64,000 bases of DNA from Trinickia fusca (GTDB lineage Bacteria; Pseudomonadota; Gammaproteobacteria; Burkholderiales; Burkholderiaceae): contig NZ_RBZV01000001.1 of the NCBI RefSeq assembly GCF_003628145.1, positions 632,299 to 696,298 of the forward strand, in the 5' to 3' direction. The position numbers and the translations under genes are program-made. Of this stretch, positions 35,590 to 44,852 are shown piece by piece. The notes beneath the pieces are model-generated. The model did no database searches, was not told the DNA's origin, and worked only from the letters and a program-made list of their open reading frames with translations. The first letter of the stretch is position 1, and each line of letters begins with the position of its first letter.

Positions 35590-36144
35590 ATGAGCGTTCG
35601 TCTTAGACCGTTCGCCGTTTTCGTTTCCGCAACCCTGCTTGCCGCCGGCGTACTCGCCAGCGCGGCCCATGCGGCTCCCCCGATCACGGTGACCTCGAAA
35701 ACGCCCGTCGACGGGCCCATCAAGTACACGGTCAAAGTGACCTCGAAGACGTTCGGCGATGCGCAGGACGATCGGATCATCCGCTCGGGGCAAACCGACG
35801 ACTTCACGTGGAAGACCGTGCCGCCGGGCGGTCCCGTGGCGGCCCCGCCGCAATGTCCGAATTACGCTCAACTGCCCGTGGACAGCAACGGTGCAGTGCT
35901 GCGCGAGATGCGCATCCGTCTTGCGCCAAGCGTGGCCGAGGATGGCACGGCCTCTGTGCAGATGAGTGTGCAGGCGAGCGCGCCGCACGGCAAAGCGAAT
36001 GTCAAAGTGAGTGGCAAGGTGATGCAGTGCCCGCGCAGCACGGTGCTGAACCAGGTGCTGCGTTTCACGATGTCGACGGACGGCAAGGCGAAGACGGTCG
36101 CGCTGAGCGACGGTTCCCAGGTGACGGTGTCGGCGTCGCGCTAA
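35590..36144 (+). CDS. Secreted protein of unknown function
   Basis: 184 residues. A clear signal peptide (MSVRLRPFAVFVSATLLAAGVLASAAHA, cleavage after AHA near residue 29) sends it to the periplasm. GAGGAGGTG lies about 9 bases upstream of the ATG. The mature region has two Cys residues (APPQCPNYAQ and KVMQCPRS) that could pair, and beta-like stretches (ITVTSKTPVDGPIKYTVKV). Not recognised. Convergent with the fet operon. Confidence 0.75.
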   Translation: MSVRLRPFAVFVSATLLAAGVLASAAHAAPPITVTSKTPVDGPIKYTVKVTSKTFGDAQDDRIIRSGQTDDFTWKTVPPGGPVAAPPQCPNYAQLPVDSNGAVLREMRIRLAPSVAEDGTASVQMSVQASAPHGKANVKVSGKVMQCPRSTVLNQVLRFTMSTDGKAKTVALSDGSQVTVSASR

Positions 36145-36174
36145 GCCATCACCTTGGACGCTCGTGCGTCGTCG

Positions 36175-36984
36175 TCAGCGTTGCGCGCCGCGTTCGCGCA
36201 GGCGGGTGGCCAAAAACCGGTGCTCGGCCGAAAACAGCCGGCGATAGGTCAGCAGCACGGCGCCGACGGTGCCGAGCGCCGAGGACGCCGCGATCAGGAA
36301 CATGATGACGATCTGATAGCGGACGGCCTGCAACGGCGACTGCCCGGCCAGTACCTGGCCCGTCATCATGCCTGGCAGGCTCACGACGCCGACCACGGCC
36401 ATCTGGTTCAACGTCGGAATCATGCCCGCGCGGACGGCCTGCCGTGCGGGTCCTTGCGCGGCTTCCCAGCGCGTGGCGCCGAGCGCGAGCGCCATTTCGA
36501 CGCGGTCGCGCCGCGCCGTGAGCTCTTCCGTCATGCGCTCGATCGCCAGCGACACGCCGGTCAGCGTGTTGCCGAGGATCATGCCGAGAATCGGAATCGC
36601 ATACTGCGGTGCGTACCAGGGGTGAATGCGAATGACTGCAAAGAGCCCCACGGCGGCGACGAGCCACGCGCTGAGCCAGATCGAGACGATGCTGTCGACG
36701 CGTTGTCCTCGATATCCGTGCGCACCGCGCGAGGCCCCGGCGAGCCCGGCGACGGCCGTCATCAGCGCCATCAACGGCAACACGACGTACCACCGATCGA
36801 ACGCGAACACCCAACCGAGCACGTAGCCGATAGCCAGCAGCTGGACGACGGTCCGCACGGCCGCGAGCGCGAGCTGGCGGCCGAGGCCGAGCGACAGCGC
36901 GGCCGACACCGCGCCGTTCACGACGATCAGGAGTGTCGCGATCGCGACATCCAACAAGCTCAGGTTCTGCAAGCCGGCGTTCAT
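36175..36984 (-). CDS. fetB: ABC transporter permease FetB (UPF0014)
   Basis: 269 residues with about seven hydrophobic segments from the N-terminus on (LSLLDVAIATLLIVVNGAVSAAL; LLAIGYVLGWVFAF; YVVLPLMALMTAVAGLAG). The family block RMTEELTARRDRVEMALALGATRWEA and MIPTLNQMAVVGVVSLPGMMTGQVL is typical of UPF0014/FetB. FetAB is linked to iron efflux and oxidative stress resistance in E. coli. Its start overlaps the end of fetA by 4 bases. Confidence 0.9.
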   Translation of the reverse strand: MNAGLQNLSLLDVAIATLLIVVNGAVSAALSLGLGRQLALAAVRTVVQLLAIGYVLGWVFAFDRWYVVLPLMALMTAVAGLAGASRGAHGYRGQRVDSIVSIWLSAWLVAAVGLFAVIRIHPWYAPQYAIPILGMILGNTLTGVSLAIERMTEELTARRDRVEMALALGATRWEAAQGPARQAVRAGMIPTLNQMAVVGVVSLPGMMTGQVLAGQSPLQAVRYQIVIMFLIAASSALGTVGAVLLTYRRLFSAEHRFLATRLRERGAQR

Positions 36985-37679
36985 CGTGTCACCTGCACTT
37001 GCTTCGAGTCGGAAAGCCGGCCCGCCTGCATGATCAGGCGGCGTGTGCTCACGCGCGCGGCCTGGGCAGGGTCGTGCGAGACCCAGACCGACGCGCGCGC
37101 GCCTTGTCCGGCCTCGAACCAGGCCGTCACGAGCGCTTCGACGGCGCGGGCCGCGTCGGGGTCGAGCGAGGCGGTCGGCTCGTCGAGCAGCAGCACCTCG
37201 GGCGACAGCTGCAAAACGCGGATCAGTGCCGTCAGTTGGGCTTCGCCGCCCGACAGATCGTTCGCGCGCTTGTCGAGAAAGCTGCTCGCGCGTCCCGCGG
37301 CTTCAGCCAGCCGTACCGCCTGCACGCGATCGAAGCGCACGTCGTGGTAGGCGTGCAGGGAGTACGGGTAACGCAGGTTGTCTTCGACGGTGCCGTCGAA
37401 CAGCGCCGGGCGCTGACGCAGGTAGGCGACGTGGCGGCGGTAGCGCGGAATCGCCCGGCGCTCGACTGGCTGGCCGTGCCAGACGAGGTGGCCGCTATCG
37501 AGCGGATCGAGCAGGGCCAGCGCGCGCAGCAGCACGCTCTTGCCGGCGCCCGAGGCACCTGTGACGGACACACGCTCGCCCGGTGCGAGCGCGAAGTCGG
37601 TGGGCTCGAGCAGCACGGTATCGCTGCGCGTGTCGCGGCGCGCGATGCCGCGCGCTTCGAGCAGAAAGGAAGCAGTCAT
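36981..37679 (-). CDS. fetA: ABC transporter ATP-binding protein FetA
   Basis: 232 residues. Walker A GASGAGKS at 41-48, Q-loop YLRQRPALF, signature LSGGEAQL at 143-150, Walker [13 protein letters not shown] from 163. It is the ATPase partner of FetB and lies first in the two-gene operon. The Q-loop and signature are intact. Divergent from the AsmA-family gene. Confidence 0.92.
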   Translation of the reverse strand: MTASFLLEARGIARRDTRSDTVLLEPTDFALAPGERVSVTGASGAGKSVLLRALALLDPLDSGHLVWHGQPVERRAIPRYRRHVAYLRQRPALFDGTVEDNLRYPYSLHAYHDVRFDRVQAVRLAEAAGRASSFLDKRANDLSGGEAQLTALIRVLQLSPEVLLLDEPTASLDPDAARAVEALVTAWFEAGQGARASVWVSHDPAQAARVSTRRLIMQAGRLSDSKQVQVTR

Positions 37680-37843
37680 CGAATCGAATCCTTCGGAAGC
37701 GTGCGTCGATGCTGCAAAGCGCGACGCGGTGCGTCATCATAGCCAGCAATCGAGGGCACGGCGCTTGCTGCGCTTTCTTCGTCAACGATCTTTGGTCAAC
37801 GCGGCGGTCGCGTGTCGCGACCGAACCGCATACCTCGCCCCCT

Positions 37844-40015
37844 ATGCCTTCCGACAGAAGCATTGGTCGCACGATAGGCAGGATTGCCATCTGGACGTTC
37901 GCATGCCTCGCGCTCGTCGTGGCGGTGCTCGTCGTCTTCATCGCCAAGTTCGATTGGAACCGTGCCCGTCCGTGGATCGACGATAAGGCCTCCCAAGCGC
38001 TGGGCCGCCCGTTCGCGATCAATGGGGACTTGCGCGTGGCCTGGCAGCGCCCGCCTGGCGAGCAAGGCGGGCGCGCGTGGGTGCCGTGGCCGCGCTTGAC
38101 CGCGTACCGCATCACGCTCGGCAACCCGCCATGGACCCATACGGCGCAATTTGCGACGTTCGACGCCATCAGCTTCGAGATCGAAGCGCTGCCGTTGCTC
38201 GCGCACAGGATCGTCGTGCCGTCGATCGACCTCGTGAATCCCTCCATCGATCTCGAACGGCTCGCCGATGGGCGCGACAACTGGACTTTTACGTTGCCCG
38301 AGTCGACACAGCCGTCGCGCTGGACGCTGCGTCTGTCGGACCTGAGCTTCGCCAAAGGCCAGATCACGCTGGCCGATGCGATGAAGAAGGTGACGCTGCG
38401 AATCGGCGTCGATACGTTGGGCCAGCCGCTGGCGATCGGCGATGTGCTCAAGCAGCAGGAAGCGAGCGCACACAGTGCCGCTGCGCAGGTAGTCGGCGCG
38501 CGCGGGGCGAGCCAACTCGCGGCGCAGACGGCTTCGGCTGCCTCGGCGGCCTCGGCGGCCGGCGCCGCGCCGGGGGCCCCGGCCAGACCGCATGCGCCGC
38601 AGTCGTATGCGCTGGGCTGGAGCGCGCGCGGCACCTATCGCGACACGCGCGTGCAAGGCTCGGGCAAGATCGGCAGCGTGCTCGCCCTACGCGATGCTTC
38701 GCGGCCGTTTCCGCTTGCCGCCGATGTGAAGATCGGCGATACGCGGCTTGCACTCGTGGGTACGCTGACCGATCCGGCGCACCTGGCCGCGCTCGATCTG
38801 CGGGTCTGGTTCGAGGGCGCGAGCTTGTCGCATCTGTATCCGATCCTCGGCATCACGCTGCCCGACACGCCGCCCTATGCCACCGACGGCCACTTGGTCG
38901 GGCGTTTGCAGACCGGCGGCAACGTCTTCACGTACAGCGGCTTTGCGGGTCGCGTAGGCGGCAGCGACCTGAGTGGCACGCTGACCTTCGAGGCGCGTGA
39001 GCCGCGCCCGTTCCTGCACGGCGACATCGTCTCGAACCTGCTGCGCTTCGCCGATCTCGCGCCGATCATCGGCGCCGACACCAATGCGAGCAAGGCCCGT
39101 CGCGGTGTGTCGGTGCGACAGCCGCTTGACCGCGTGCTGCCGGTCGAGACGTTCCACACCGATCGCTGGCGTGCCATCGACACCGACGTGACGTTCACGG
39201 GCCGGCGCCTCCTGAAGGACCCGCGGTTGCCGATCACGGACCTGAACGCGCACGTCGTGGTCAAGGATGGTGTGCTGACGTTCGACCCGCTGCGTTTCGG
39301 CGTGGCGGGTGGCACGCTGGCTTCGCAATGGCGGCTCGACGGCAGCACGGTGCCTTTGAAGGCGCGCATGACCATGACGGCTCGGCATTTGAAGCTCAAG
39401 CAGTTGTTCCCGACCGAGAAGACGATGCAATCGGCGCTCGGCGAGATCAACGGCGACGCGCAGCTGACGGCGCTCGGCAACTCGCCGGCTGCGCTGGGCG
39501 CGACAGCCGACGGCGAGGTCAAGGCGCTCGTCACGCAAGGCACGGTGAGCCGGCTACTGATGGAGGAGGCCGGTTTGAACGTTGCGAACGTCTTGTACGA
39601 GAAACTGTTCGGCGAACGCGAAGTCAACATTCATTGCGCAGCGGCCGATTTCGTCGCAACCCATGGCGTGCTCGATGCGCGTACGTTCGCGTTCGACACC
39701 GACGATGGCGTGATCGTGGTGAACGGCCATGTCGACCTGCGCGATGAGTCGTTGGACCTGACGGTTCATCCGAAGACCAAGGGCCTGCGCATCTTTTCGC
39801 TGCGCTCGCCGCTGTACGCCAAGGGTACGCTCAAGCATCCCGATGTCGGCGTCGACAAAGGCGCACTCGCATTGCGTGCTGGTGCGATGGTGGGGCTCGG
39901 ATTGCTGACGCCGTTTGCGGCACTGGTGCCGCTGATCGCACCGAGCCATAACCAGCCGACGCCGTGCGAGGCGCTGATCACGCAGATGCAGACGCCGCCG
40001 CGCGCGGGCGCGTAA
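37844..40015 (+). CDS. AsmA family protein
   Basis: 723 residues from ATG 37844; the frame is open to 37583 but that part overlaps fetA's 5' end and lacks conservation. A single N-terminal membrane anchor (IAIWTFACLALVVAVLVVFIAKF, residues about 12-35) is followed by the AsmA start WNRARPWIDDKASQALGRPFAINGDLRV. A low-complexity Ala/Ser/Gly insert lies near residues 210-250. The C-terminal AsmA domain includes LSGTLTFEARE, LEEAGLNVANVLYEKLFGEREVNIHCAAADFVA and VHPKTKGLRIFSLRSPLYAKGTLKHP. AsmA-like proteins bridge or act in lipid transport between inner and outer membranes. Confidence 0.9.
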   Translation: MPSDRSIGRTIGRIAIWTFACLALVVAVLVVFIAKFDWNRARPWIDDKASQALGRPFAINGDLRVAWQRPPGEQGGRAWVPWPRLTAYRITLGNPPWTHTAQFATFDAISFEIEALPLLAHRIVVPSIDLVNPSIDLERLADGRDNWTFTLPESTQPSRWTLRLSDLSFAKGQITLADAMKKVTLRIGVDTLGQPLAIGDVLKQQEASAHSAAAQVVGARGASQLAAQTASAASAASAAGAAPGAPARPHAPQSYALGWSARGTYRDTRVQGSGKIGSVLALRDASRPFPLAADVKIGDTRLALVGTLTDPAHLAALDLRVWFEGASLSHLYPILGITLPDTPPYATDGHLVGRLQTGGNVFTYSGFAGRVGGSDLSGTLTFEAREPRPFLHGDIVSNLLRFADLAPIIGADTNASKARRGVSVRQPLDRVLPVETFHTDRWRAIDTDVTFTGRRLLKDPRLPITDLNAHVVVKDGVLTFDPLRFGVAGGTLASQWRLDGSTVPLKARMTMTARHLKLKQLFPTEKTMQSALGEINGDAQLTALGNSPAALGATADGEVKALVTQGTVSRLLMEEAGLNVANVLYEKLFGEREVNIHCAAADFVATHGVLDARTFAFDTDDGVIVVNGHVDLRDESLDLTVHPKTKGLRIFSLRSPLYAKGTLKHPDVGVDKGALALRAGAMVGLGLLTPFAALVPLIAPSHNQPTPCEALITQMQTPPRAGA

Positions 40016-40178
40016 GCGTGGCGGCCGTCAGGTCGCTCATGGCGGCGAGGCCCACCGCTGCACAGGACGCCTTCGGCGTCCGCGCTATTGATCGTGCCCT
40101 GCCGATGAATGGGGAAGCTTTCCGCGCGTCCTGGTAAAATGACGGGTTTCGCCGATCACCACCTGAAAAGGACGCGCC

Positions 40179-41771
40179 GTGCTGTCTACCGCCAACATTA
40201 CCATGCAATTCGGGCCGAAGCCCCTCTTCGAAAACATCTCTGTCAAGTTCGGGGAAGGCAACCGCTACGGGCTCATTGGCGCGAACGGCTGCGGCAAGTC
40301 GACGTTCATGAAGATTTTGGGCGGCGATCTCGAGCAGAGCTCGGGCAACGTCATGCTGGAGCCGAACGTGCGCCTGGGTAAGCTGCGCCAGGATCAGTTC
40401 GCGTATGAAGATATGCGCGTGCTCGACGTGGTGATGATGGGCCACACGGAAATGTGGGCCGCGATGAGCGAGCGCGATGCGATCTACGCGAATCCCGAGG
40501 CCACCGACGACGACTACATGCACGCGGCCGAGCTCGAAGCGAAGTTCGCCGAATACGGTGGCTACACGGCCGAGGCGCGCGCGGGCGAGCTGCTGCTCGG
40601 CATCGGTATCGCCATCGAGGATCACAGCGGGCCGATGAGCAACGTCGCGCCGGGCTGGAAGCTGCGCGTGCTGCTCGCGCAAGCGCTGTTCTCGAACCCC
40701 GACGTACTGCTGCTCGACGAGCCGACCAACAACCTCGACATCAACTCGATCCGCTGGCTGGAGAACATCCTCAACGAGTACAACTCGACGATGATCATCA
40801 TCTCCCACGATCGACACTTCCTGAACCAGGTCTGCACGCACATGGCGGACATGGACTACGGCACGCTGAAGGTCTACCCGGGCAACTACGACGACTACAT
40901 GCTCGCATCGGCACAGGCCCGCGAACGTCAGGCCGCGGCCAACGCGAAGGCGAAGGAGCGCGTCGCCGACTTGCAGGACTTCGTGCGCCGCTTCTCGGCG
41001 AACAAGTCCAAGGCCCGCCAGGCCACGAGCCGCCTGAAGATGATCGACAAGATCAAGATCGAGGAATTCAAGCCGTCGTCGCGGCAAAACCCGTTCATCC
41101 GCTTCGAGTACGAGAAGAAGCTGCACAACATCGCAGTGGTGGCCGAAGGCATCACGAAGAAGTACGACCGCACGATCTTCCAGAACTTCAGCATCAGCGT
41201 GCAGCCGGGCGAGCGCATCGCAATCATCGGCGAGAACGGCGCGGGCAAGACTACGCTCCTGCGCTCGCTGCAAGGCGGCGTGACGGTCGACGGCGGTTCG
41301 GTGAAGTGGGCCGAGAACGCCAACATCGGCTACATGCCGCAGGACACGTATGAAGAGTTCCCGAACGACGTGACGCTGACCGACTGGATCGACGACTACC
41401 GCAAGGAAGGTGACGACGAGCAGATGATGCGCGGCACGCTGGGCCGGCTGCTCTTCAACGCCGACGACATCAAGAAGTCGGTGAAGGTGCTGTCGGGCGG
41501 TGAGAAGGGCCGCATGATCTGGGGCAAGCTGATGCTGGGCCGTCACAACGTGCTGCTCATGGACGAGCCGACGAACCACATGGACATGGAGTCGATCGAG
41601 TCGCTGCAGATCGCGCTCGAGAAGTACGAAGGCACGCTGATTTTCGTGTCGCACGACCGTGAGTTCGTGAGCGGGCTCGCGAACCGCATCATCGAAGTGC
41701 GCACGGACGGCACGCTGTATGACTTCGGCGGAAATTACGAGGATTTCCTGGCGGGTCAGGGCTTGCAATAA
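40179..41771 (+). CDS. ybiT: ABC-F family ATPase YbiT
   Basis: 530 residues from a GTG start, the same length as E. coli YbiT, and very close to it in sequence ([51 protein letters not shown]). Two ABC domains: Walker A at residues 34-41 (GANGCGKS) and 351-358 (GENGAGKT), with the ABC-F linker between ([15 protein letters not shown]). No membrane domain. ABC-F proteins act on ribosomes in translation; YbiT's exact role is not well defined. TAAAAT at 40135-40140 may be the -10 box. Confidence 0.93.
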   Translation: MLSTANITMQFGPKPLFENISVKFGEGNRYGLIGANGCGKSTFMKILGGDLEQSSGNVMLEPNVRLGKLRQDQFAYEDMRVLDVVMMGHTEMWAAMSERDAIYANPEATDDDYMHAAELEAKFAEYGGYTAEARAGELLLGIGIAIEDHSGPMSNVAPGWKLRVLLAQALFSNPDVLLLDEPTNNLDINSIRWLENILNEYNSTMIIISHDRHFLNQVCTHMADMDYGTLKVYPGNYDDYMLASAQARERQAAANAKAKERVADLQDFVRRFSANKSKARQATSRLKMIDKIKIEEFKPSSRQNPFIRFEYEKKLHNIAVVAEGITKKYDRTIFQNFSISVQPGERIAIIGENGAGKTTLLRSLQGGVTVDGGSVKWAENANIGYMPQDTYEEFPNDVTLTDWIDDYRKEGDDEQMMRGTLGRLLFNADDIKKSVKVLSGGEKGRMIWGKLMLGRHNVLLMDEPTNHMDMESIESLQIALEKYEGTLIFVSHDREFVSGLANRIIEVRTDGTLYDFGGNYEDFLAGQGLQ

Positions 41772-41791
41772 GGGCCTGAATACGCCGATTC

Positions 41792-41828
41792 ATGAGTCCA
41801 CCATCACCCAGCGGGATGGTGGACTCAT
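41792..41828. terminator. Perfect inverted repeat after ybiT
   Basis: ATGAGTCCACCATC (41792-41805) and GATGGTGGACTCAT (41815-41828) are exact reverse complements with a 9-base loop. No T-run follows, so it is a likely but not classical terminator. It also marks the border to the accessory region. Confidence 0.65.
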
Positions 41829-41922
41829 TCAGCAGTTCGAGTGCAATAAATCGTCTGATAAATTGATATTTGCGACGTAGAATCTAGTGGACTCCTTCAC
41901 AAGAAAAAGAGGGCCACAGCAG

Positions 41923-42387
41923 ATGTCTACATTAAAATTCGACGGAAACGCGCACCAAATATCGCTCGTTGACTCCGAAGGAAAAACGGTTGGCACTTGG
42001 GCCGCGTATAACAACGTGGACAGCCAGGCGACAATTCGGCATGTCCTTAACGGGATTTACCACGTTCAGGACCGGGTCGCGCCGCACCCGCACCAGGCAT
42101 TGGCGAATGGTCCATACGGGTTGCACGGCATCATCCGCTTCAATGTGCCCGGCCATCCTGGCATTGGCGTGCATTCGGGGCGCGCCAACGCCCGCCATCT
42201 TCCGGGCCCGCAACACCCTACGATGGGGTGCATCCGTACGTCGGATGATGCGATGAGTGCCATCAGCAACGTCATGCGGCACGATGCCCTCACCACGATC
42301 GAAGTCACGAACAACAGCGCGGTGGTGGCGCATCAAGCCTCTAAGCGGAACCTTCACGCGGATCTTCGGGGGCGCACTCGTGGTTAA
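41923..42387 (+). CDS. L,D-transpeptidase-like small protein (Tlde1/DUF2778-type candidate effector)
   Basis: 154 residues from ATG 41923 (GAGGG 9 bases upstream). The N-terminus (LKFDGNAHQISLVDSEGKTVGTWAAYNN) and LNGIYHVQD lead to the catalytic-looking region: His84 in GVHSG, 15 residues, then Thr100-Met-Gly-Cys103 in PTMGCIR. This fits the YkuD-type pattern H-x(14-17)-[ST]-x-G-C-h-R. The layout resembles Tlde1-like type VI secretion effectors that cleave or exchange peptidoglycan stem peptides. No signal peptide, so it would need a secretion system to reach the periplasm. The next gene encodes a secreted protein, the usual form of an immunity partner. No VgrG, PAAR or Hcp gene is nearby. 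Confidence 0.68.
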   Translation: MSTLKFDGNAHQISLVDSEGKTVGTWAAYNNVDSQATIRHVLNGIYHVQDRVAPHPHQALANGPYGLHGIIRFNVPGHPGIGVHSGRANARHLPGPQHPTMGCIRTSDDAMSAISNVMRHDALTTIEVTNNSAVVAHQASKRNLHADLRGRTRG

Positions 42388-42400
42388 GGGCGAACGCAAG

Positions 42401-42820
42401 ATGATGGTGCTACGTGTGGCTGCGGCTATCACGCTGGCATGGGCGTCGTTGGCTCACGCCAAGGTCTGCACGGAAAGTGCGGCCAACGCGGCGGACGCCA
42501 TGGTCGATCAACTCGACAGTTGGGACAAGGTGAACATCACTTTCACCAAGTACGGGCATTGTGACGATGGCGAGATCGCAGAGGGCAACTCGGAAGCTAT
42601 CGCTCGACTGCTAGTCGATCATTGGCAAACGCTACCGCAACTCGGTGCGTTGATTAAGCGTAACCCGCCACTGAAGGCCTTTGTATTGCGCCATATCGAT
42701 ACGACGCTCGATACCGGCGACCTCGATAAAATCACGACGCTTTCCACGTCTTCTTGTCCCGCTGGCATGGGCGCACTGTGCCGGGAATTGGCAAGCGCCG
42801 CATCGCACGCGGAGCAATAG
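42401..42820 (+). CDS. Secreted protein, candidate immunity partner of the L,D-transpeptidase-like protein
   Basis: 139 residues from ATG 42401; a GTG at 42380 would add seven residues and overlap the upstream stop by 8 bases. Signal peptide MMVLRVAAAITLAWASLAHA with cleavage after AHA (residue 20). The mature part has four Cys residues (KVCTES, GHCDDGEIAEG, SSCPAG, ALCREL), enough for two disulfides, and helical stretches. It starts right behind the effector-like gene. Periplasmic location is what an immunity protein against a cell-wall enzyme needs. The function is inferred from this pairing. Confidence 0.7.
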   Translation: MMVLRVAAAITLAWASLAHAKVCTESAANAADAMVDQLDSWDKVNITFTKYGHCDDGEIAEGNSEAIARLLVDHWQTLPQLGALIKRNPPLKAFVLRHIDTTLDTGDLDKITTLSTSSCPAGMGALCRELASAASHAEQ

Positions 42821-42965
42821 ATACCGCGCCTTCGAGCAAGGCAATATAGGTGCGCTTCAGGTGGCCACAAAAAATGTTGGCCACCATTCGACACGCGTTT
42901 GCAACAGGCTCCGGCTACGGTGGCAGCGATCCCCGACTGCCGTCGGGTAGTGCGCGGAGACCCCC

Positions 42966-43466
42966 ATGAGCATGCCATCGGCCCGGCTAGAGGCCTGGAG
43001 CGTGGCCGAACGACCGGGCCACGTTCGAACCGACGTATCGAGCGGCGCTGACCCGTTCGTGCGTTTGGTCCGTTGCGGGCGTCAATCGGTGCATGCAGTT
43101 TCCCCGGGCTTCACGCTGATCGAGGTGCTGATTGCGCTGGCCATCGTCGCGGTCGCGCTGGGTGCCGTGTTGCGGGCGATCGGAGCCTTGGCGTCGGACA
43201 CCGACAGCGCGCGAGCGCGGCTGCTTGCCCTGTGGAGCGCCGACAACGCCCTCAGTGCGTTGCGCATTTCCTCGGCCTGGCCACCGGTGGGGAACAGTAC
43301 GTTCGCTTGTCCGCAAGGACGCTATCGATTCGTTTGCCGCCAAGCGGTGACCGCGCTTGGTAGCCCGCTCGTGCGTCAAGTTTCGGTAACCGTTCTTCCG
43401 TCGGCGGGCAGTCGTACCGTCCTGGCAGAAGTCGTGACGGTGGTGCAGGATGAGGCGCGACATTAA
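42966..43466 (+). CDS. gspI: Type II secretion minor pseudopilin GspI-like
   Basis: 166 residues from ATG 42966 (CGGAG upstream), or 125 from GTG 43089. The prepilin peptidase site is SPG-FTLIEVLIALAIV with Glu5, followed by the hydrophobic helix and the GspI-like region (TDSARARLLALWSADNALSALR, FACPQGRYRFVCRQ). From the ATG the leader would be 48 residues, unusually long; from the GTG it would be 7, the normal size, so GTG 43089 may be the true start. It overlaps gspJ by 17 bases. Other T2SS genes (gspD-H, K-N) are not present around it. Confidence 0.82.
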   Translation: MSMPSARLEAWSVAERPGHVRTDVSSGADPFVRLVRCGRQSVHAVSPGFTLIEVLIALAIVAVALGAVLRAIGALASDTDSARARLLALWSADNALSALRISSAWPPVGNSTFACPQGRYRFVCRQAVTALGSPLVRQVSVTVLPSAGSRTVLAEVVTVVQDEARH

Positions 43467-44124
43467 CGTGGGTACAAGCGTTGCGCGGCGGACGCGGGGG
43501 CGAGGCTTCACGCTGATCGAATTGCTCGTTGCGATCGCGCTGCTGGCCGTGATTGCGCTGCTGTCGTGGCGCGGTCTCGATGCGGCGATTCGCGGGCGAG
43601 ACGATGTCGCCACGAACCTCGCTCAAACCCGGTTGCTCGGCCGGTATTTCGCGCAGCTCCAGTACGACCTGCTGAACCTGGTGACGGCCGATGAGGTGTT
43701 CGGGCCGCCATTACGCATACGGCAGAACGAGCTGGTATTCGTCAGGCACCTGAACGCGAGCAGCGGACAGACGCTGCTGCAGGTCGTGCGCTATCAGCTT
43801 GATGGCAGCGCGCTCGTGCGCAGTTCATCGCCGCCGCTTACGTCGCTCGCCGAGCTCGAGGATGCCTTGCATCACATGGAGAAGTTCGCGCGCGTCGTGG
43901 TCAGCGACAAGGCCAGCTCGATGCAGCTGGCCTTGTGGATCTCCCCTGGAGGTTGGACGTCCAGCCAGTCGGCCATCGAGCAGGCCTACGCGCGTTTTCT
44001 CGAGCAGCATGGCGTCAGCAACATGACATCGCTTGGCGCACCGTTGCCACGCGGTATCCGGTTTGCGGTGACGATCGGCAAGCAGGACGAAGCCTACGTA
44101 CGCACGATTCCGATCGGTCAGTGA
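43450..44124 (+). CDS. gspJ: Type II secretion minor pseudopilin GspJ-like
   Basis: 224 residues. Leader MRRDINVGTSVARRTRGRG then FTLIELLVAIALLAVIALLSWRGLDAAIRGR, a prepilin N-terminus with Gly at -1 and Glu at +5. The middle (YFAQLQYDLLNLV, PLRIRQNELVFVRHL, LLQVVRYQLDGSALVR) follows the GspJ fold pattern. GspI and GspJ together with GspK form the tip of the pseudopilus. Here gspK is missing: the next gene is on the other strand. Confidence 0.82.
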   Translation: MRRDINVGTSVARRTRGRGFTLIELLVAIALLAVIALLSWRGLDAAIRGRDDVATNLAQTRLLGRYFAQLQYDLLNLVTADEVFGPPLRIRQNELVFVRHLNASSGQTLLQVVRYQLDGSALVRSSSPPLTSLAELEDALHHMEKFARVVVSDKASSMQLALWISPGGWTSSQSAIEQAYARFLEQHGVSNMTSLGAPLPRGIRFAVTIGKQDEAYVRTIPIGQ

Positions 44125-44159
44125 TCAATGCCGGCGCCGCGAGTTGCAACTACCGGCGA

Positions 44160-44852
44160 TCAATTTACGTCTGCTGCAATCGGGTAGTGATTCGCATCGC
44201 TTACGAAGTTGAGCAGGCCACCCATGACCGGATGACATGCCAACCTGGACATGATGTGATCCACGCCTTGAATAGGGGTGGTGACCACCACGTCATCCCA
44301 ATGGTTAAAGAATGCGTAGCCGTTTATTTGGGCAGAGGTTAAATTGAGATCGCCGACCAGTATCGTGTTCTGAGGGAGTGGCAGGTGGGTGAACGCGTTC
44401 ATGCCGAAGGTGGCCATGTTTCCGACTTCATTGTGCCAATTGAAAAAATTATAAGTCGTGAGATTATGTACCACTTGATACGTCACTGGGCATCTCAGTG
44501 CGGATCCAACTTGCTGGATAAATGAATTTTGCTGAAAATATGCCGGCGCGCCAAGCGCACACGTATTGCGAGACAACACCGCATAGGCGCGGTTTGACGC
44601 GCTTACCCTGTTTGCAATGTTGCCGGCCATCTCGGGAAATACACTGTACTGGTAGCCGTTGGGGATGTTGGCGCCGGTAAGTAAGCCATTGGCGTCGACA
44701 AACTGCGATCCCGATCCGGGATGCTCCTGCAGGAATACGAGATCTACGTTATTTTGCTCAGCGATCACCGCAATTTGATTCAGGCGTTGTACGGGAGTGA
44801 GCCCATTCACATTGCCATAGTAAATGTTCCACGACAGGATTCTAATCGGCAT
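44160..44852 (-). CDS. Endonuclease/exonuclease/phosphatase (EEP) family protein
   Basis: 230 residues, AGGAG 6 bases before the ATG. EEP catalytic positions are visible: Asn9 in LSWNIYYGN, Glu43 in FLQEHP, Asp168 and Asn170 in LVGDLNL, Asp198-His199 in VDHIM, and Asp219/His222 in SDANHYPI. The fold includes DNases, CdtB-like toxins and sphingomyelinases. No signal peptide. The gene is visibly lower in GC than its neighbours, with many ATT/AAT codons, which suggests transfer. Substrate unknown. Confidence 0.8.
   Translation of the reverse strand: MPIRILSWNIYYGNVNGLTPVQRLNQIAVIAEQNNVDLVFLQEHPGSGSQFVDANGLLTGANIPNGYQYSVFPEMAGNIANRVSASNRAYAVLSRNTCALGAPAYFQQNSFIQQVGSALRCPVTYQVVHNLTTYNFFNWHNEVGNMATFGMNAFTHLPLPQNTILVGDLNLTSAQINGYAFFNHWDDVVVTTPIQGVDHIMSRLACHPVMGGLLNFVSDANHYPIAADVN

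Noticed and set aside
39978-41768. A 596-codon minus-strand frame opposite ybiT
   Set aside because: ybiT is intact and almost identical in plan to the E. coli protein; the opposite frame is a shadow rich in His, Val and Arg.
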